Positions 15,649 through 25,358 are shown, counted from the stretch's first letter. The stretch is 45,823 bases of DNA from Chlamydiia bacterium (GCA_022601595.1 JAJACI010000008.1:1-45823), one strand, 5' to 3'. Made by a program: numbers and translations. Notes: generated by a model not told the origin, from the sequence alone.

Positions 15649-15846
15649 TTATTTTTTCCGATTTATTGGGCAGCTAGATTTGCCAATAAGTTGGTAGAAA
15701 ATGCACCAGCTACAAAATGATTCTATCAGCACAAAGATTCCAAATGCTAACGCAATCCAGCTTGGTTTCCAAGCAGCGTAGCCAAATAATAGCAGCGCTA
15801 TTATAAGTCGTATAATACGATCTTTTTTCCCAATATTCTTTTTCAT
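15649..15846 (-). CDS. DUF2892 (YgaP-type) membrane protein
   Basis: The product has 65 residues: N-terminal NIGKKDRIIRLI, the usual start of the DUF2892 family, then two hydrophobic segments (about 14-28 and 31-42) and a Cys-rich end (CSWC...C). Family members are small inner-membrane proteins, sometimes fused to rhodanese domains; role unknown. Confidence 0.8.
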   Translation of the reverse strand: MKKNIGKKDRIIRLIIALLLFGYAAWKPSWIALAFGIFVLIESFCSWCIFYQLIGKSSCPINRKK

Positions 15847-15909
15847 AAGCTTTAAACCTTTTGGTTATTTTGGTTATATATATAGTGGAGGGGGTGGGGG
15901 TGGAAAAAA

Positions 15910-15985
<76 letters not shown>

Positions 15986-15999
15986 ACGTAATAGGAGAA

Positions 16000-16029
16000 A
16001 CTATAGCTGATAGGGCTAATTTCTGACAA
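16000..16029 (-). promoter_or_regulatory. Sigma-66/70-type promoter of tRNA-Phe
   Basis: On the minus strand TTGTCA (16024-16029), an 18-base spacer, then TATAGT (16000-16005), 14 bases before the tRNA. The -35 box overlaps the foot of the terminator hairpin of tsp. Confidence 0.65.
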
Positions 16030-16076
16030 GCCTCTTTTCTCTTTTTGTTGTATTACAAAAAGTAAAAAGAGGCTTG
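16027..16076 (-). terminator. Hairpin downstream of tsp
   Basis: CAAGCCTCTTTT (16027-16038) pairs with AAAAGAGGCTTG (16065-16076), a 12-bp stem, with a second nested stem CTTTTTGT/ACAAAAAG inside. It lies between the tsp stop and the tRNA and would end tsp transcription. Confidence 0.65.
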
Positions 16077-16119
16077 ATTAGGGTATAGCCCTTGACTGGA
16101 TGCGGGGCAGAGCCTCGTT

Positions 16120-17997
16120 CTACTTGTATGTTTGCAGGATAGAGTGCATATCTTTGATGATATAGACAGCCTCGGTCATTTGGAGGTCGTTTACTCCGAA
16201 TTGAGCTTTGCGACGCTCTTCCATGCTTTTGCTACGCACCTGAGAGGTGCAGTTTAGCCCTTTAATAAAAGCTTGGTAATTTTTATTATTTGCAATCCTT
16301 TGCTCGCTATTTTTCTTCAAGCGAGGTCTCATCACCTCAAAAGCTGTTTTTTGGCGAGAGTTGTGAAAAGCAAACACTTCCCTCACCTCTGGGTGCTGGC
16401 TATGTCTTGCATGTAAATCTCCAGATGGCAGGGCGTGTATTTGATATTTCTCTCCCACCTTCATCTTAGCAAATTCTGAAGGGACGATAATATCTGCTGT
16501 TACTCCTTTGAGCTGAGGTGAGGTTCCTGAAATGGTGTAGTATTTACCTACAGTCACTTTATACTTATGAACACTTTTTGGATCGGTAATCGTTTGGAAC
16601 TGTATCGATCCCTTTCCGTAAGTACCGCCTTGGTCCCCTGCAATTATTGCTACCCCCACATCTTGTAGGGATTGCGCTAGGATCTCAGCTGCTGATGCAG
16701 AATATTTTGAGGTGAGGATTACTATAGGCCCGCAAAAGCTCATATGAGGATCGTATTCTTTAGAATACCTCACTTGCTCATTGCGAAATTTAGCCACGAC
16801 GACTGATTCATTGGTGGAAAATAAGGCTATCCCTTTGACTGCCTCTTTAAAAAATCCACCAAGATTTTTTCTCATATCTATTACTAGGCCGTATAGAGGC
16901 TTTTGGGCTTTTAAGTCTCTGATCACTTGTTTCAAATCACTTGCAAAAGCGCTCCCTTCAAAATCATTATAAAAGGTATCAATTCGTAATTTTGCTATTT
17001 GTCCATCTAAAAACTGTTCTGTCTCAATAGCTATCTTTTCTTTCTGCATGGTGATCCTTTCCCCTGTCAGTTTCACCATCTTTTTGTTTCCTTTCTTGGT
17101 CTCTAAATGGAGGAGAATGGTCTCTCCGTTTTGTACAGAAAGCATTTTCATCACTTGTTGAAAGGATATTTCTCTAACATCTACCCCATTTACAAATTGG
17201 ATCCTATCCCCTGGAGTAACCACATTACTACGATCTGCTGGGCCGCCTTTTACGCATTTAGTGATTACAGGGCCGTCAATTCCATCACCAATAAATATCC
17301 CAACACCTTCAAATCTATTTTTTAAATGCGAATTAATAGATTGAATCTCATCTTGTCCGTAGATCATAGAGTGTGCATCTAAAGATGATGCAATCATTTT
17401 TGACACAAGAAGAGGGTACCCTTGCTCAGAAAGATATTTATCTTCGTGGGCCTTTAATCTTCGCTCGTAATAATCAAGTACCTTCATTTTTTCTTTAGCA
17501 TTTAGGGTAGCTACGCCTTTATTCTGTGCATAAGCACGAAGATTACTAATCATATATGCTGTGATATTCTGTTTTTGCTCTTCTGTTGAAGTAGGAGCTC
17601 CCTCTGGAGCAAAGATCCTAACGCTGTTCATATCGATAATATTATTAACAATATCATATCTTATGCCTGCTCTAAGTCTTCTACATTTTTTCACAGAAAA
17701 TACAAATGTTTCTCTAATAGAAAGGTATGTCTGAAAACTGCCGTCTCCATATTCTTTGACCATTTTTGGGTAATCAGCAGCTGCTTTTTCCTTGTCAAAC
17801 TGGGTAAAATAGAAGCATATCGGGTCTAAGGTGCTAAATATTTTATTTACAGAACGCTGCGCGATCTCTTCATTATAAGAGTCGAAAATGACATGATAAG
17901 CAAACATTTTTTGATTTATCTTTTTCATGTCTGAAAAATCAAGAGGCTTTGCAAATATTGACGCTCCTACCACTAAACTACAAATAACACTGCGCAT
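16120..17997 (-). CDS. tsp: Tail-specific protease Tsp (S41A C-terminal processing peptidase)
   Basis: The product has 625 residues, periplasmic by its signal peptide (1-16). A helical N-terminal region is followed by a PDZ domain (about 225-312, with NRFEGVGIFIGDG and GDRIQFVNGVDV) and the S41 catalytic core: nucleophile Ser435 in YSASAAEIL and Lys462 in TYGKGSIQ, the Ser-Lys dyad of Tsp/CtpA peptidases that cut proteins at hydrophobic C-termini. It corresponds to CT441 of Chlamydia trachomatis, which also lies beside the rpsL-rpsG-fusA-rpsJ block in that genome. The start ATG has AAGGGGG upstream. Divergent from rpsL. Confidence 0.95.
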   Translation of the reverse strand: MRSVICSLVVGASIFAKPLDFSDMKKINQKMFAYHVIFDSYNEEIAQRSVNKIFSTLDPICFYFTQFDKEKAAADYPKMVKEYGDGSFQTYLSIRETFVFSVKKCRRLRAGIRYDIVNNIIDMNSVRIFAPEGAPTSTEEQKQNITAYMISNLRAYAQNKGVATLNAKEKMKVLDYYERRLKAHEDKYLSEQGYPLLVSKMIASSLDAHSMIYGQDEIQSINSHLKNRFEGVGIFIGDGIDGPVITKCVKGGPADRSNVVTPGDRIQFVNGVDVREISFQQVMKMLSVQNGETILLHLETKKGNKKMVKLTGERITMQKEKIAIETEQFLDGQIAKLRIDTFYNDFEGSAFASDLKQVIRDLKAQKPLYGLVIDMRKNLGGFFKEAVKGIALFSTNESVVVAKFRNEQVRYSKEYDPHMSFCGPIVILTSKYSASAAEILAQSLQDVGVAIIAGDQGGTYGKGSIQFQTITDPKSVHKYKVTVGKYYTISGTSPQLKGVTADIIVPSEFAKMKVGEKYQIHALPSGDLHARHSQHPEVREVFAFHNSRQKTAFEVMRPRLKKNSEQRIANNKNYQAFIKGLNCTSQVRSKSMEERRKAQFGVNDLQMTEAVYIIKDMHSILQTYK

Positions 17998-18108
17998 CGC
18001 AATCCCCCTTAAAATTCGGACACTATCAAATATATTTTTTAATGAACACCTGAAATTACATTTTTTCTTCCTGGTAACACAGAAAAATAGCTTTTTTCAC
18101 TATTTGTT

Positions 18109-18137
18109 TTGCAATAATAGACCTCATTTGTTATATT
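18109..18137 (+). promoter_or_regulatory. Promoter of the rpsL operon
   Basis: TTGCAA (18109-18114), 17-base spacer, TATATT (18132-18137), 43 bases before the rpsL ATG. In the leader a 10-base perfect palindrome AGAGGCCTCT (18170-18179) fills the space between the AAGGAG ribosome site (18164-18169) and the ATG. Confidence 0.65.
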
Positions 18138-18180
18138 CCTTTGTAATTTTTTGAAATAAATACAAGGAGAGAGGCCTCTT

Positions 18181-18552
18181 ATGCCTACAATAAGCCAACT
18201 TATCAGAAAACCTCGAAAGAAGCGCAAGGCTGCATCGAAATCACAAGCTTTAAAGCAATGCCCTCAAAGAAGAGGTGTTTGCGTACAGGTGAAAACACAA
18301 ACTCCTAAAAAGCCGAACTCAGCGTTAAGAAAAGTAGCAAGAGTTAAGCTTTCTAACGGGATTGAGGTTTCTGCTTATATCGGCGGAGAAGGTCATAACC
18401 TTCAAGAGCACAGTATGGTTCTTGTTCGTGGCGGTAAAGTATCCGATCTTCCAGGGGTTAGATATCATGTTGTTCGTGGAACACTTGATTGTGCTGCTGT
18501 AAAAGATAGAAAACAAGGTCGTTCGAAATATGGGGCAAAAAAAGGAAAATAA
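18181..18552 (+). CDS. rpsL: 30S ribosomal protein S12
   Basis: The product has 123 residues and follows S12 throughout: [14 protein letters not shown] start, [15 protein letters not shown] with the streptomycin-relevant Lys loop, and the conserved [14 protein letters not shown] stretch. S12 sits at the decoding centre of the small subunit. First gene of the S12-S7-EF-G-S10 order typical of Chlamydiota. Its unusual feature is the 10-base palindrome between ribosome site and start codon. Confidence 0.98.
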   Translation: MPTISQLIRKPRKKRKAASKSQALKQCPQRRGVCVQVKTQTPKKPNSALRKVARVKLSNGIEVSAYIGGEGHNLQEHSMVLVRGGKVSDLPGVRYHVVRGTLDCAAVKDRKQGRSKYGAKKGK

Positions 18553-18589
18553 TCTTTTGCCTTTAACAGGGCGGAACTAAGGAAATATT

Positions 18590-19066
18590 ATGTCAAGAAG
18601 AAGAAAAGCTGAAAAAAGACCCGTAGAGCCAGATCACAAGTATGGCAACACTGAGGTTACAAAATTTATCCGTAAAGTAATGTTGGATGGTAAGAAATCT
18701 CTTGCTACCAAAATCGTTTACGGCGCTATAGACAAATTCGCTGAAAGAGTGAATGCTAAGGACAATGAGCTAGAAGCTTTCTTAAAAGCACTAGAAAACG
18801 CAACTCCTCACGTAGAAGTTAAATCAAGAAGAATTGGCGGGGCAACCTACCAAGTTCCTATTGAGATCAATCCAAAAAGAAAAATGTCCCTTTCTATGAA
18901 GTGGATCATTGGCTTTGCTAAGAAAAAGTCAGGAAGATCAATGATTGACGGATTAGCGCAAGAGCTACAAGATTGTTACAATCTTCAAGGATCAAGCGTT
19001 AAGAAGCGTGATGAAGTACACAGAATGGCTGAAGCAAATAAAGCTTTTGCTCATTACAAGTGGTAA
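18590..19066 (+). CDS. rpsG: 30S ribosomal protein S7
   Basis: The product has 158 residues, with the S7 signature in VMLDGKKSLATKIVYGA and the conserved MSRRRKAEKR start and HRMAEANKAFAHYKW end. S7 nucleates assembly of the 16S rRNA 3' domain. It lies 37 bases after rpsL and GGAAATATT precedes the ATG. A factor-independent terminator follows, so much of the transcription may stop before fusA. Confidence 0.98.
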   Translation: MSRRRKAEKRPVEPDHKYGNTEVTKFIRKVMLDGKKSLATKIVYGAIDKFAERVNAKDNELEAFLKALENATPHVEVKSRRIGGATYQVPIEINPKRKMSLSMKWIIGFAKKKSGRSMIDGLAQELQDCYNLQGSSVKKRDEVHRMAEANKAFAHYKW

Positions 19067-19074
19067 AATAGTAT

Positions 19075-19108
19075 AATCAGCATATCCGAAGGGAGTGCTG
19101 ATTTTTTT
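19075..19108 (+). terminator. Rho-independent terminator after rpsG
   Basis: AATCAGCA (19075-19082) pairs with TGCTGATT (19096-19103), followed by a run of T. It separates rpsL-rpsG from fusA. The 140-base leader before fusA contains another hairpin, TAGCGC-AGC-GCGCTA (19170-19184); I see no convincing promoter there. Confidence 0.75.
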
Positions 19109-19250
19109 CTGCCTAAAAGCAGATCGTGATGTGCATAAGTGCATCATTAGAACAGGTATTAATGTAATATAGCGCAGCGCGCTACTTACGCAAACGGTCT
19201 ATTCAAAGTGGCGCCTAACAAAGGCACCGGAGTAGAATTAAAGTATAGGG

Positions 19251-21434
19251 ATGAATAAGCACATGGCACATGAAGCACAGGACAAAGTAGACTCAGAAAA
19301 GCTCGAGGCACTTAAGATTGAAAACACGAAACACCAGAGTCCTAACAGAGGACCTAAAGACCGTCTTGAAAATGTAAGAAACATTGGTATCATGGCGCAT
19401 ATTGATGCGGGTAAAACTACCGTAACAGAGCGTATCCTTTTTTATTCTGGAAAATCCCATAAAATTGGTGAAGTGCATGAAGGTGCGGCAACAATGGACT
19501 GGATGGTACAAGAGCAAGAGCGTGGAATCACGATCACCAGTGCTTGTACTACTGTTTATTGGGGCGACAATAAAGTTAATATCATTGACACTCCGGGACA
19601 CGTTGACTTTACGGTAGAAGTGGAGCGTTCTTTAAGAGTATTAGATGGAGCGGTTGCTGTATTTAGTGCGGTAGATGGCGTACAACCTCAATCAGAGACC
19701 GTTTGGAGACAAGCAACCCGTTATAATGTTCCAAGAATTGCGTTTATCAACAAAATGGATAGAGTTGGCGCTGATTATGACATGTGTATCGAAAGTATGA
19801 AAGAAAAGCTTGGTGCTAATGCTATTGCGGTTCAAGTTCCAATTGGTGCAGAAGCAGAGCTTCGCGGAATGGTTGACCTTGTATCTATGAAGGCCTTTAT
19901 ATTCAAATCTGAGACAATGGGTGCTGATTATGATATTGAAGAAATCCCGGCAGACATGGTTGATAAGTGTCAAGAGATGAGAGCTGCGCTGCTTGATGAG
20001 CTGGCAACTATTGATGACACCAATGAAGATTTCATGATGAAAGTGCTTGAAGATCCAGATAGCCTAACTGTAGATGAGATCAATGCAGTTATCAGAAAAG
20101 GGGTTTGTGAGATAAAAGTATTCCCAGTACTTTGTGGTACCGCTTTTAAAAACAAAGGGGTACAACCTCTACTTGATTGTATTGTTGCGTGGATGCCATC
20201 CCCTCTTGATCGTGGAGCTGTTAAAGGTTTTGATGATGAAGGCGAAAATGAATTTGAGCTACAGCCTAGAGATGATGCCCCACTTGGAATGCTTGCTTTT
20301 AAAGTGATGACCGATCCGTATGTTGGCCGTTTGACTTTTGTAAGGATTTATTCTGGAACCCTTAAAAAGGGAATGACTTTACATAACTCTGTAAAAGGCA
20401 AGAAAGAAAGAGTTTCAAGAATTTTAGAGATGCATGCTAATGATCGTAAAGATATTGACGAGGCTGGAACGGGAGAAATTGTTGCGGTTATTGGACTGAA
20501 AAGGTCAACTACTGGTGACACTCTTTGTACAGAAGACAACCCATTAATTCTTGAGAAAATGGAATTTCCAGAGCCTGTTATTTCTATGGCTATTGAGCCT
20601 AAATCAAAACCAGACAGAGAAAAGCTATCTGTTGCTTTAACAGCGCTTGCTGAAGAAGATCCAACATTTAGAGTTTCTACCAATGAAGAGACTGGTCAAA
20701 CTATTATTGCCGGTATGGGAGAGCTTCACCTTGACGTTCTAAGAGATCGTATGATTCGTGAGTTTAAAGTGGAGGCAAATGTTGGTGCTCCAGAGGTATC
20801 TTACAGAGAAAGTATCACAAAAAGCATCAAGCAAGAGCATAAATACATCAAGCAATCAGGTGGTCGCGGGCAATATGCGCACGTGGTTATTGAGATTGAG
20901 CCAAACGAGCCAGGAAAAGGTAATGAGGTAGTGAGCAAGATTGTTGGTGGAGTGATTCCAAAAGAGTATATTCCAGCTTGTATCAAAGGGGTACATGAGG
21001 CAATTGACTCAGGTGTTCTTGCAGGATATCCGCTAGTTGATGTAAAAGTTACTATTGTATTTGGTTCTTATCACGATGTTGACTCAAGTGAAATGGCCTT
21101 TAAAATTTGTGCTGGAATGGCTTTACGAGAAGGTGCCAAAAAATGTGGCGCGCAGATCCTTGAGCCTATCATGAAGGTAACAGTTAGAACTCCTGAAGGT
21201 CATCTAGGTGATGTGATTGGTGATTTGAACAGACGTCGCGGACGTATTCAAAATCAGACTCAGACAGGATCCAATGCAGAAGTAGATTGTGAAGTTCCAT
21301 TATCAGAGATGTTTGGATATTCAACCGATCTTAGATCGATCACTTCAGGAAGAGGAGATTACAACATGGAGTTCTCTCACTTTCAACCCCTACCAAAGGC
21401 TAAACAAGAACTACTACTTAAATCGGCGACATAA
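19251..21434 (+). CDS. fusA: Translation elongation factor G
   Basis: The product has 727 residues. G1 AHIDAGKTT (49-57), the G2 stretch around [10 protein letters not shown]3 DTPGHVDF and G4 NKMD are all intact, followed by domains II-V. EF-G is the GTPase that moves tRNAs and mRNA through the ribosome. The N-terminus is about 30 residues longer than usual (charged, [17 protein letters not shown]) and no later Met precedes the GTPase domain, so the extension seems real; the start is ATG 19251 or 19263 (GTATAGGG just upstream). Followed by rpsJ after 11 bases. Confidence 0.97.
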   Translation: MNKHMAHEAQDKVDSEKLEALKIENTKHQSPNRGPKDRLENVRNIGIMAHIDAGKTTVTERILFYSGKSHKIGEVHEGAATMDWMVQEQERGITITSACTTVYWGDNKVNIIDTPGHVDFTVEVERSLRVLDGAVAVFSAVDGVQPQSETVWRQATRYNVPRIAFINKMDRVGADYDMCIESMKEKLGANAIAVQVPIGAEAELRGMVDLVSMKAFIFKSETMGADYDIEEIPADMVDKCQEMRAALLDELATIDDTNEDFMMKVLEDPDSLTVDEINAVIRKGVCEIKVFPVLCGTAFKNKGVQPLLDCIVAWMPSPLDRGAVKGFDDEGENEFELQPRDDAPLGMLAFKVMTDPYVGRLTFVRIYSGTLKKGMTLHNSVKGKKERVSRILEMHANDRKDIDEAGTGEIVAVIGLKRSTTGDTLCTEDNPLILEKMEFPEPVISMAIEPKSKPDREKLSVALTALAEEDPTFRVSTNEETGQTIIAGMGELHLDVLRDRMIREFKVEANVGAPEVSYRESITKSIKQEHKYIKQSGGRGQYAHVVIEIEPNEPGKGNEVVSKIVGGVIPKEYIPACIKGVHEAIDSGVLAGYPLVDVKVTIVFGSYHDVDSSEMAFKICAGMALREGAKKCGAQILEPIMKVTVRTPEGHLGDVIGDLNRRRGRIQNQTQTGSNAEVDCEVPLSEMFGYSTDLRSITSGRGDYNMEFSHFQPLPKAKQELLLKSAT

Positions 21435-21445
21435 GGAGCACAAAC

Positions 21446-21775
21446 ATGGCAACAGCTACTATTAAAAAACAAAGAATAAGAATTCGCCTTAAAGGCTATG
21501 ACCATAAGATTGTCGACAGCGCAGCTTCAGAAATTGCTGAAATCGCAAGACGATCAGGTGCTGTAGTAATCGGACCTATTCCATTACCAACAAAAGTGGA
21601 AAAGCAGACAGTACTTAGATCTCCTCACGTTGACAAAAAATCTCGTGATCAGTTTGAGATGCGTACCTATAAAAGAGTGATCGACATTCAAAGCCCTACT
21701 GCAGATACCGTTGAAAGACTAAGAAAGCATTCTGTGGCAAGTGGTGTAGATATTTCTATCACAACTGCTGCATAA
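21446..21775 (+). CDS. rpsJ: 30S ribosomal protein S10
   Basis: The product has 109 residues: [29 protein letters not shown] and the conserved [31 protein letters not shown] segment of S10. It joins the head of the small subunit; in other bacteria it also takes part in NusB-linked antitermination. Its place directly after fusA is characteristic of Chlamydiota. GGAG at 8 bases before the ATG. Confidence 0.98.
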   Translation: MATATIKKQRIRIRLKGYDHKIVDSAASEIAEIARRSGAVVIGPIPLPTKVEKQTVLRSPHVDKKSRDQFEMRTYKRVIDIQSPTADTVERLRKHSVASGVDISITTAA

Positions 21776-21793
21776 AAGCGGTCATTTACCATC

Positions 21794-21828
21794 AAAAAAA
21801 AGGCGACTCTTAGGAGCCGCCTTTTTTT
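21794..21828. terminator. Bidirectional terminator between rpsJ and a convergent gene
   Basis: AAAAAAAAGGCG-A-CTC, loop, GAG-C-CGCCTTTTTTT: a stem with A and T runs on both sides, placed between the stop of rpsJ and the stop of the convergent gene at 21843. Confidence 0.85.
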
Positions 21829-21842
21829 ATATTCGTCTTATT

Positions 21843-22469
21843 TTAGAAAGGAATCTGATAATCACTATGAATCTGGTTATAAGCTCGTACACGTTCAGCT
21901 AAATCTTCAAGCCTATTCAATGAATCAGGAGCGCTATTTTCAAGTGATGTTTTAACCTTTACTAGATCTCTTGATAATGCATTTGCGGCTTGAAAAGCAC
22001 TAGTCCTTTTAGCGATTCTATTTGCAACCGTATCAATATAACTCTGCCTAAGCTCTACTGTTTCCGTTTCGGCTATAACAGCTGCAGCTTCATGTACAAC
22101 ATCACCTTTAGACTCTTGTTCAGGCTCATTCATTTCACCTTGTTGATAATATATTTTATCTCTGCGAGCAACCTCAACATCAAGCTGATTTATATCTTGT
22201 CGATTACTCCTTTCAAAAGCATTACTCATATAGTCTATACTATCTTCTACGTTAGCTATTTTCCTTAACCCTTCCCCTCTTTTAGCCCTAAATCTTATAC
22301 TTGCCTCGGCAAGCTCTCTTACCTGATTAAGATCAGCCACCGCTTTTGCGACTTCAGATCTATGCTCCCTATAAGAGCGTATAGGATGTAAAATGCAGTT
22401 TGCTATTTTATGAAGATAGTTTTTACTTATTTCGAACGAAATTTCTTTGTTATGGTTAATTAGTTGCAT
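21843..22469 (-). CDS. Hypothetical coiled-coil-like cytoplasmic protein
   Basis: The product has 208 residues, no signal peptide or membrane segment. It is rich in Ala, Glu, Arg and Asn with long helical stretches (about 50-90 and 130-190) that look like coiled coil. No family recognised. Such lineage-specific helical proteins in chlamydiae are sometimes type III effectors or inclusion proteins, but nothing in the sequence proves this. AAAGAGG lies upstream of the ATG. Confidence 0.6.
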   Translation of the reverse strand: MQLINHNKEISFEISKNYLHKIANCILHPIRSYREHRSEVAKAVADLNQVRELAEASIRFRAKRGEGLRKIANVEDSIDYMSNAFERSNRQDINQLDVEVARRDKIYYQQGEMNEPEQESKGDVVHEAAAVIAETETVELRQSYIDTVANRIAKRTSAFQAANALSRDLVKVKTSLENSAPDSLNRLEDLAERVRAYNQIHSDYQIPF

Positions 22470-22614
22470 TTCGACCTCTTTGTTATTATAATTATACTAT
22501 ATTATACCATAATTATTACTTTAATTCCATTTATATGAAGGGTGCTTAAGTTGCTTGTATTCATCAACTTGTATAAAATTGTTTTTTATTGAAGAATAGA
22601 TTATTCTCTAGATC

Positions 22615-23709
22615 ATGAAGAAATTCTTGTTAGTCATTGTAATACCTGTACTTATGCTTGCCGCTCCAAGAGCCCTTCATTTGACATTTCACAGGGGCTG
22701 CGGGGCCGAAATGGACTATATTTGTGAAAATTTAGGGATAGATCTAGATACATGGTATCTTCTAGACCAAAAACCTGCCTTTTTAGATGGAGTCTCAAAG
22801 CCATCACAAAACTATTTAATGGATCATGCCCGAGCGGAAAGGATCTTTTTAAGGCATAAAGAGACCTTCGAAAAATATGATCTGATCATCACATCTGATA
22901 TTGCTCCCCTTTCTCGTATATTTCTGCAGAATAACTGGGAAAAGCCTCTAATAGTATGGGTATGTAATAGGTTTGATATGAACGTTTCAGGATCTTCCTT
23001 TTTTTTCCCAGATGAGGAGTATTTAGCATTATTTGAGCAGGCAAAGCATTTAGATCATGTACAGATGATTGGGTATTGCAAATATGAGGCGGTACATGCC
23101 AAAAGCCATAGAGGGATAACCTCCATAGAAAAGACAATTGAACCCACAGGAAATGGGAGGAATTTAGATGAATACAAATCTGTTCCAAAAAAAATAGATA
23201 AAAAAAATACTTTTTTTCTTAGAAAATATAAAAATGAGCGAAAATTTTCTCTCCATCAAAAGTTAAAAGCTATAGGCATTCACAGTTATATAGGGCCATA
23301 TGCAGGAAGTCCAGACCTAAAGGACTTTAAAGGGATGATACATATACCGCTGGTAATGGGTAATTTCCATTTATGGGAGAACTTGAAAGAAGGAGTTATA
23401 CATTTTATACCCACCAAACGATTTTATAAGGGTTTGTATAGCCAAAAGGAAATTGAGTTTTGGGATTGGACAAATGCAAAAAGCAGAAATGCACATATCT
23501 CCACCGATGAGATTTTTGAAAACTGTGATTGGTATGATTCAAGGCTCGCTCCCCTGTTTGTTTTTTTTGATTCTTTAGAAGAGCTCCAAGAGCTTACCCA
23601 ACAAACAGACTATCAGACTAAAAAGGCACTTATAAAAGAGTTTCACAAGAAGCACACTAAAGAATCTCTTGACTCTTGGAAAGAGGTATTTGCAAAAGCA
23701 CTATCGTAG
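22615..23709 (+). CDS. Glycosyltransferase-like exported protein (uncertain)
   Basis: The product has 364 residues with a short hydrophobic N-terminus (2-17) resembling a signal peptide. The middle has a Rossmann-like pattern (YDLIITSDIAPLSRIFL, PLIVWVCNR) and the C-terminal half contains GPYAGSPDLKDFKGMIHIP, which recalls GT-B-type glycosyltransferases, though no sugar-nucleotide motif is certain. The convergent neighbour is also glycosyltransferase-like, and only 3 bases separate their stop codons. Possible role in surface glycan synthesis. Confidence 0.5.
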   Translation: MKKFLLVIVIPVLMLAAPRALHLTFHRGCGAEMDYICENLGIDLDTWYLLDQKPAFLDGVSKPSQNYLMDHARAERIFLRHKETFEKYDLIITSDIAPLSRIFLQNNWEKPLIVWVCNRFDMNVSGSSFFFPDEEYLALFEQAKHLDHVQMIGYCKYEAVHAKSHRGITSIEKTIEPTGNGRNLDEYKSVPKKIDKKNTFFLRKYKNERKFSLHQKLKAIGIHSYIGPYAGSPDLKDFKGMIHIPLVMGNFHLWENLKEGVIHFIPTKRFYKGLYSQKEIEFWDWTNAKSRNAHISTDEIFENCDWYDSRLAPLFVFFDSLEELQELTQQTDYQTKKALIKEFHKKHTKESLDSWKEVFAKALS

Positions 23710-23712
23710 CCA

Positions 23713-24537
23713 TCACTCGGTTCTATCATAGTTGTGTTTACTCATAAACCATACATTTTTTGAAGGTACATGATCTAGACTGTTTGCGTTATCAAGGGTC
23801 TTAATAAATCGCTCGCTCACTTTATCAGAGTGAAAGTGAGTACTAAAAAAGTAGTAGATCACATACTCAGAAGCTCCCATGTCAAAAAGTCTAGTGTTAC
23901 GATCATTTGCAGGCGCTACTAAATTTGCAAAGACCTGCCAAAATGGTTTTGCATATTTTTCTTCCACTCTACTAAATAGGTCGTCAAGAATCTCTTTGGT
24001 AAAAACCATATGGTGTACCACAGGATTCACAAGTCTATTCAGATTAATCTCCTCTGGTAATAATTTCAGAGCATGCCTTTTATAAGTGGCAGTATAACGG
24101 CGAGCATGACGGGCATTTAGATAGACTTTTCCCTGCTTGTCAAAAAAAGACATCTTCCGTGTAGGTACGGTATCACCGTCAAGGATAAGAATATCATCTG
24201 TAAGATCATCTATCACATAGTGCGCATAGAGTTTTAATAGCTGCTGATAGTACCACCCTCGGCGTATATGATTACCAACCCCTCCGTTCCCGCAAAGTTC
24301 ATTTGCAACATCTACAATAGAAAAAGGAAAATCTTTTTCATCTACCCATTCGGCTTTATAGGAAAATCTCTCTTTTGAAATAACAATAATACGTCCTACA
24401 TCTTCAATATGTTCTTTGACCTTAGCAATCACGGTATCAAGATTTTTAGCATCTTTCCTATGAATAGGGATAACCACATCAAGGGTCTTTGAAAAAAGGG
24501 GTAGAAAAAAGAGAGTTAAAGTAAAAAGATAGCGCAT
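23713..24537 (-). CDS. GT-A-like glycosyltransferase family protein (DUF6492 type)
   Basis: The product has 274 residues from ATG 24537 (GAGG 5 bases upstream; a GTG two codons earlier is less likely). A signal peptide-like segment is followed by a nucleotide-diphospho-sugar-transferase start (LDVVIPIHRKDAKNLDTVI) and an Asp-x-Asp metal motif in ILILDGDTVP. The C-terminal half contains GASEYVIYYFF, common in the DUF6492 family. The presence of a signal peptide is unusual for a cytoplasmic GT and suggests periplasmic or membrane attachment. Sugar and acceptor unknown. Confidence 0.65.
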   Translation of the reverse strand: MRYLFTLTLFFLPLFSKTLDVVIPIHRKDAKNLDTVIAKVKEHIEDVGRIIVISKERFSYKAEWVDEKDFPFSIVDVANELCGNGGVGNHIRRGWYYQQLLKLYAHYVIDDLTDDILILDGDTVPTRKMSFFDKQGKVYLNARHARRYTATYKRHALKLLPEEINLNRLVNPVVHHMVFTKEILDDLFSRVEEKYAKPFWQVFANLVAPANDRNTRLFDMGASEYVIYYFFSTHFHSDKVSERFIKTLDNANSLDHVPSKNVWFMSKHNYDRTE

Positions 24538-24589
24538 AAACACCTCGCAGTAAGAGGCAAAACTATCACAGTAAACATATTTTCAAAAG

Positions 24590-24928
24590 TTAAAAATCAT
24601 CAGAATTGATTGATTGAGGTCTATCTTCTGTCTTTACTAATTTACCCACCACTTTTCCTCCTTTAATATAGAAATAATAGTAGTGCGCTTCGATCACTTT
24701 CCCGTTCATAAAAAAGCGCTCAATATAGGTAAAAATCTCCGTGCCGTCATCTTTTAGCTCAATGGTAAGAGGCTCTCCAAATTCACGTAAGATATCCTCT
24801 CGTGTCTCTCCATTTTCAACCTGAAGATAACTATCCATAGTAATCACTTTGCCTGGCTGTGTTGCACATGCTACAAAGCAAGAAGCCGTCAGTAAAAACA
24901 CAAAAAACTTAAGAAGAGATGTTTTCAT
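24590..24928 (-). CDS. BamE/OmlA-like lipoprotein
   Basis: The product has 112 residues, with a lipoprotein signal ending in FVAC (Cys21). The body (NGETREDILREFGEPL...) has the shape of the SmpA/OmlA (BamE-like) fold, which begins with a G-x-T-x-E/D-x-h-x-x-x-h-G-x-P helix-turn and supports outer-membrane assembly in proteobacteria. Its first 20 bases overlap the end of the upstream gene in another frame, and both follow rodA, so the three form one operon. Confidence 0.68.
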   Translation of the reverse strand: MKTSLLKFFVFLLTASCFVACATQPGKVITMDSYLQVENGETREDILREFGEPLTIELKDDGTEIFTYIERFFMNGKVIEAHYYYFYIKGGKVVGKLVKTEDRPQSINSDDF

Positions 24929-25358
24929 AACTAGTAAGTGATCCTGTAATTTTAGTTCTCATCTCATTTTTTGCTGCATACTCTCCAAAAAAAGTTAGCT
25001 CGCCATCACTTTTCACCTCAATAGATTCATGACCATTAAACTCTCCATCAGGACTAGAAACTTCCCAGCCAATAAAATCATTCTTTAAAAAGCCATCCCC
25101 TTCTACATGTCCCCAGTTTTCTCCATAAATAAGAATATGGAATTTATTTTTTCTATGCATGGTCAAGGTATAGGAATTGATGATCACATCCTCACTACCG
25201 TGCATATGAATAGAGGTGGTAAATTCATATACAGGATTAGATACAGCAGAATCTTTCCTCTCTATTTTCATAACCATTGGAAAAGTTTCCTCTTCCCCTT
25301 CTATAGAAATTTCACCCTCTCCTATCCATTTTTCTTTTCTAAAAAATTCTAGATCCAT
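24909..25358 (-). CDS. Conserved hypothetical in the rodA operon
   Basis: The product has 149 residues from the ATG that overlaps the rodA stop (TGATG), a clear sign of coupled translation; the longer frame runs into rodA and is not real. No signal peptide; mostly beta-strand pattern with many Glu and Gly, ending in a segment with the KITGSLTSYENISS tail. Possibly a small beta-barrel of the lipocalin or DUF1579 kind, but not recognised. Placed between rodA and a lipoprotein gene. Confidence 0.62.
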   Translation of the reverse strand: MDLEFFRKEKWIGEGEISIEGEEETFPMVMKIERKDSAVSNPVYEFTTSIHMHGSEDVIINSYTLTMHRKNKFHILIYGENWGHVEGDGFLKNDFIGWEVSSPDGEFNGHESIEVKSDGELTFFGEYAAKNEMRTKITGSLTSYENISS

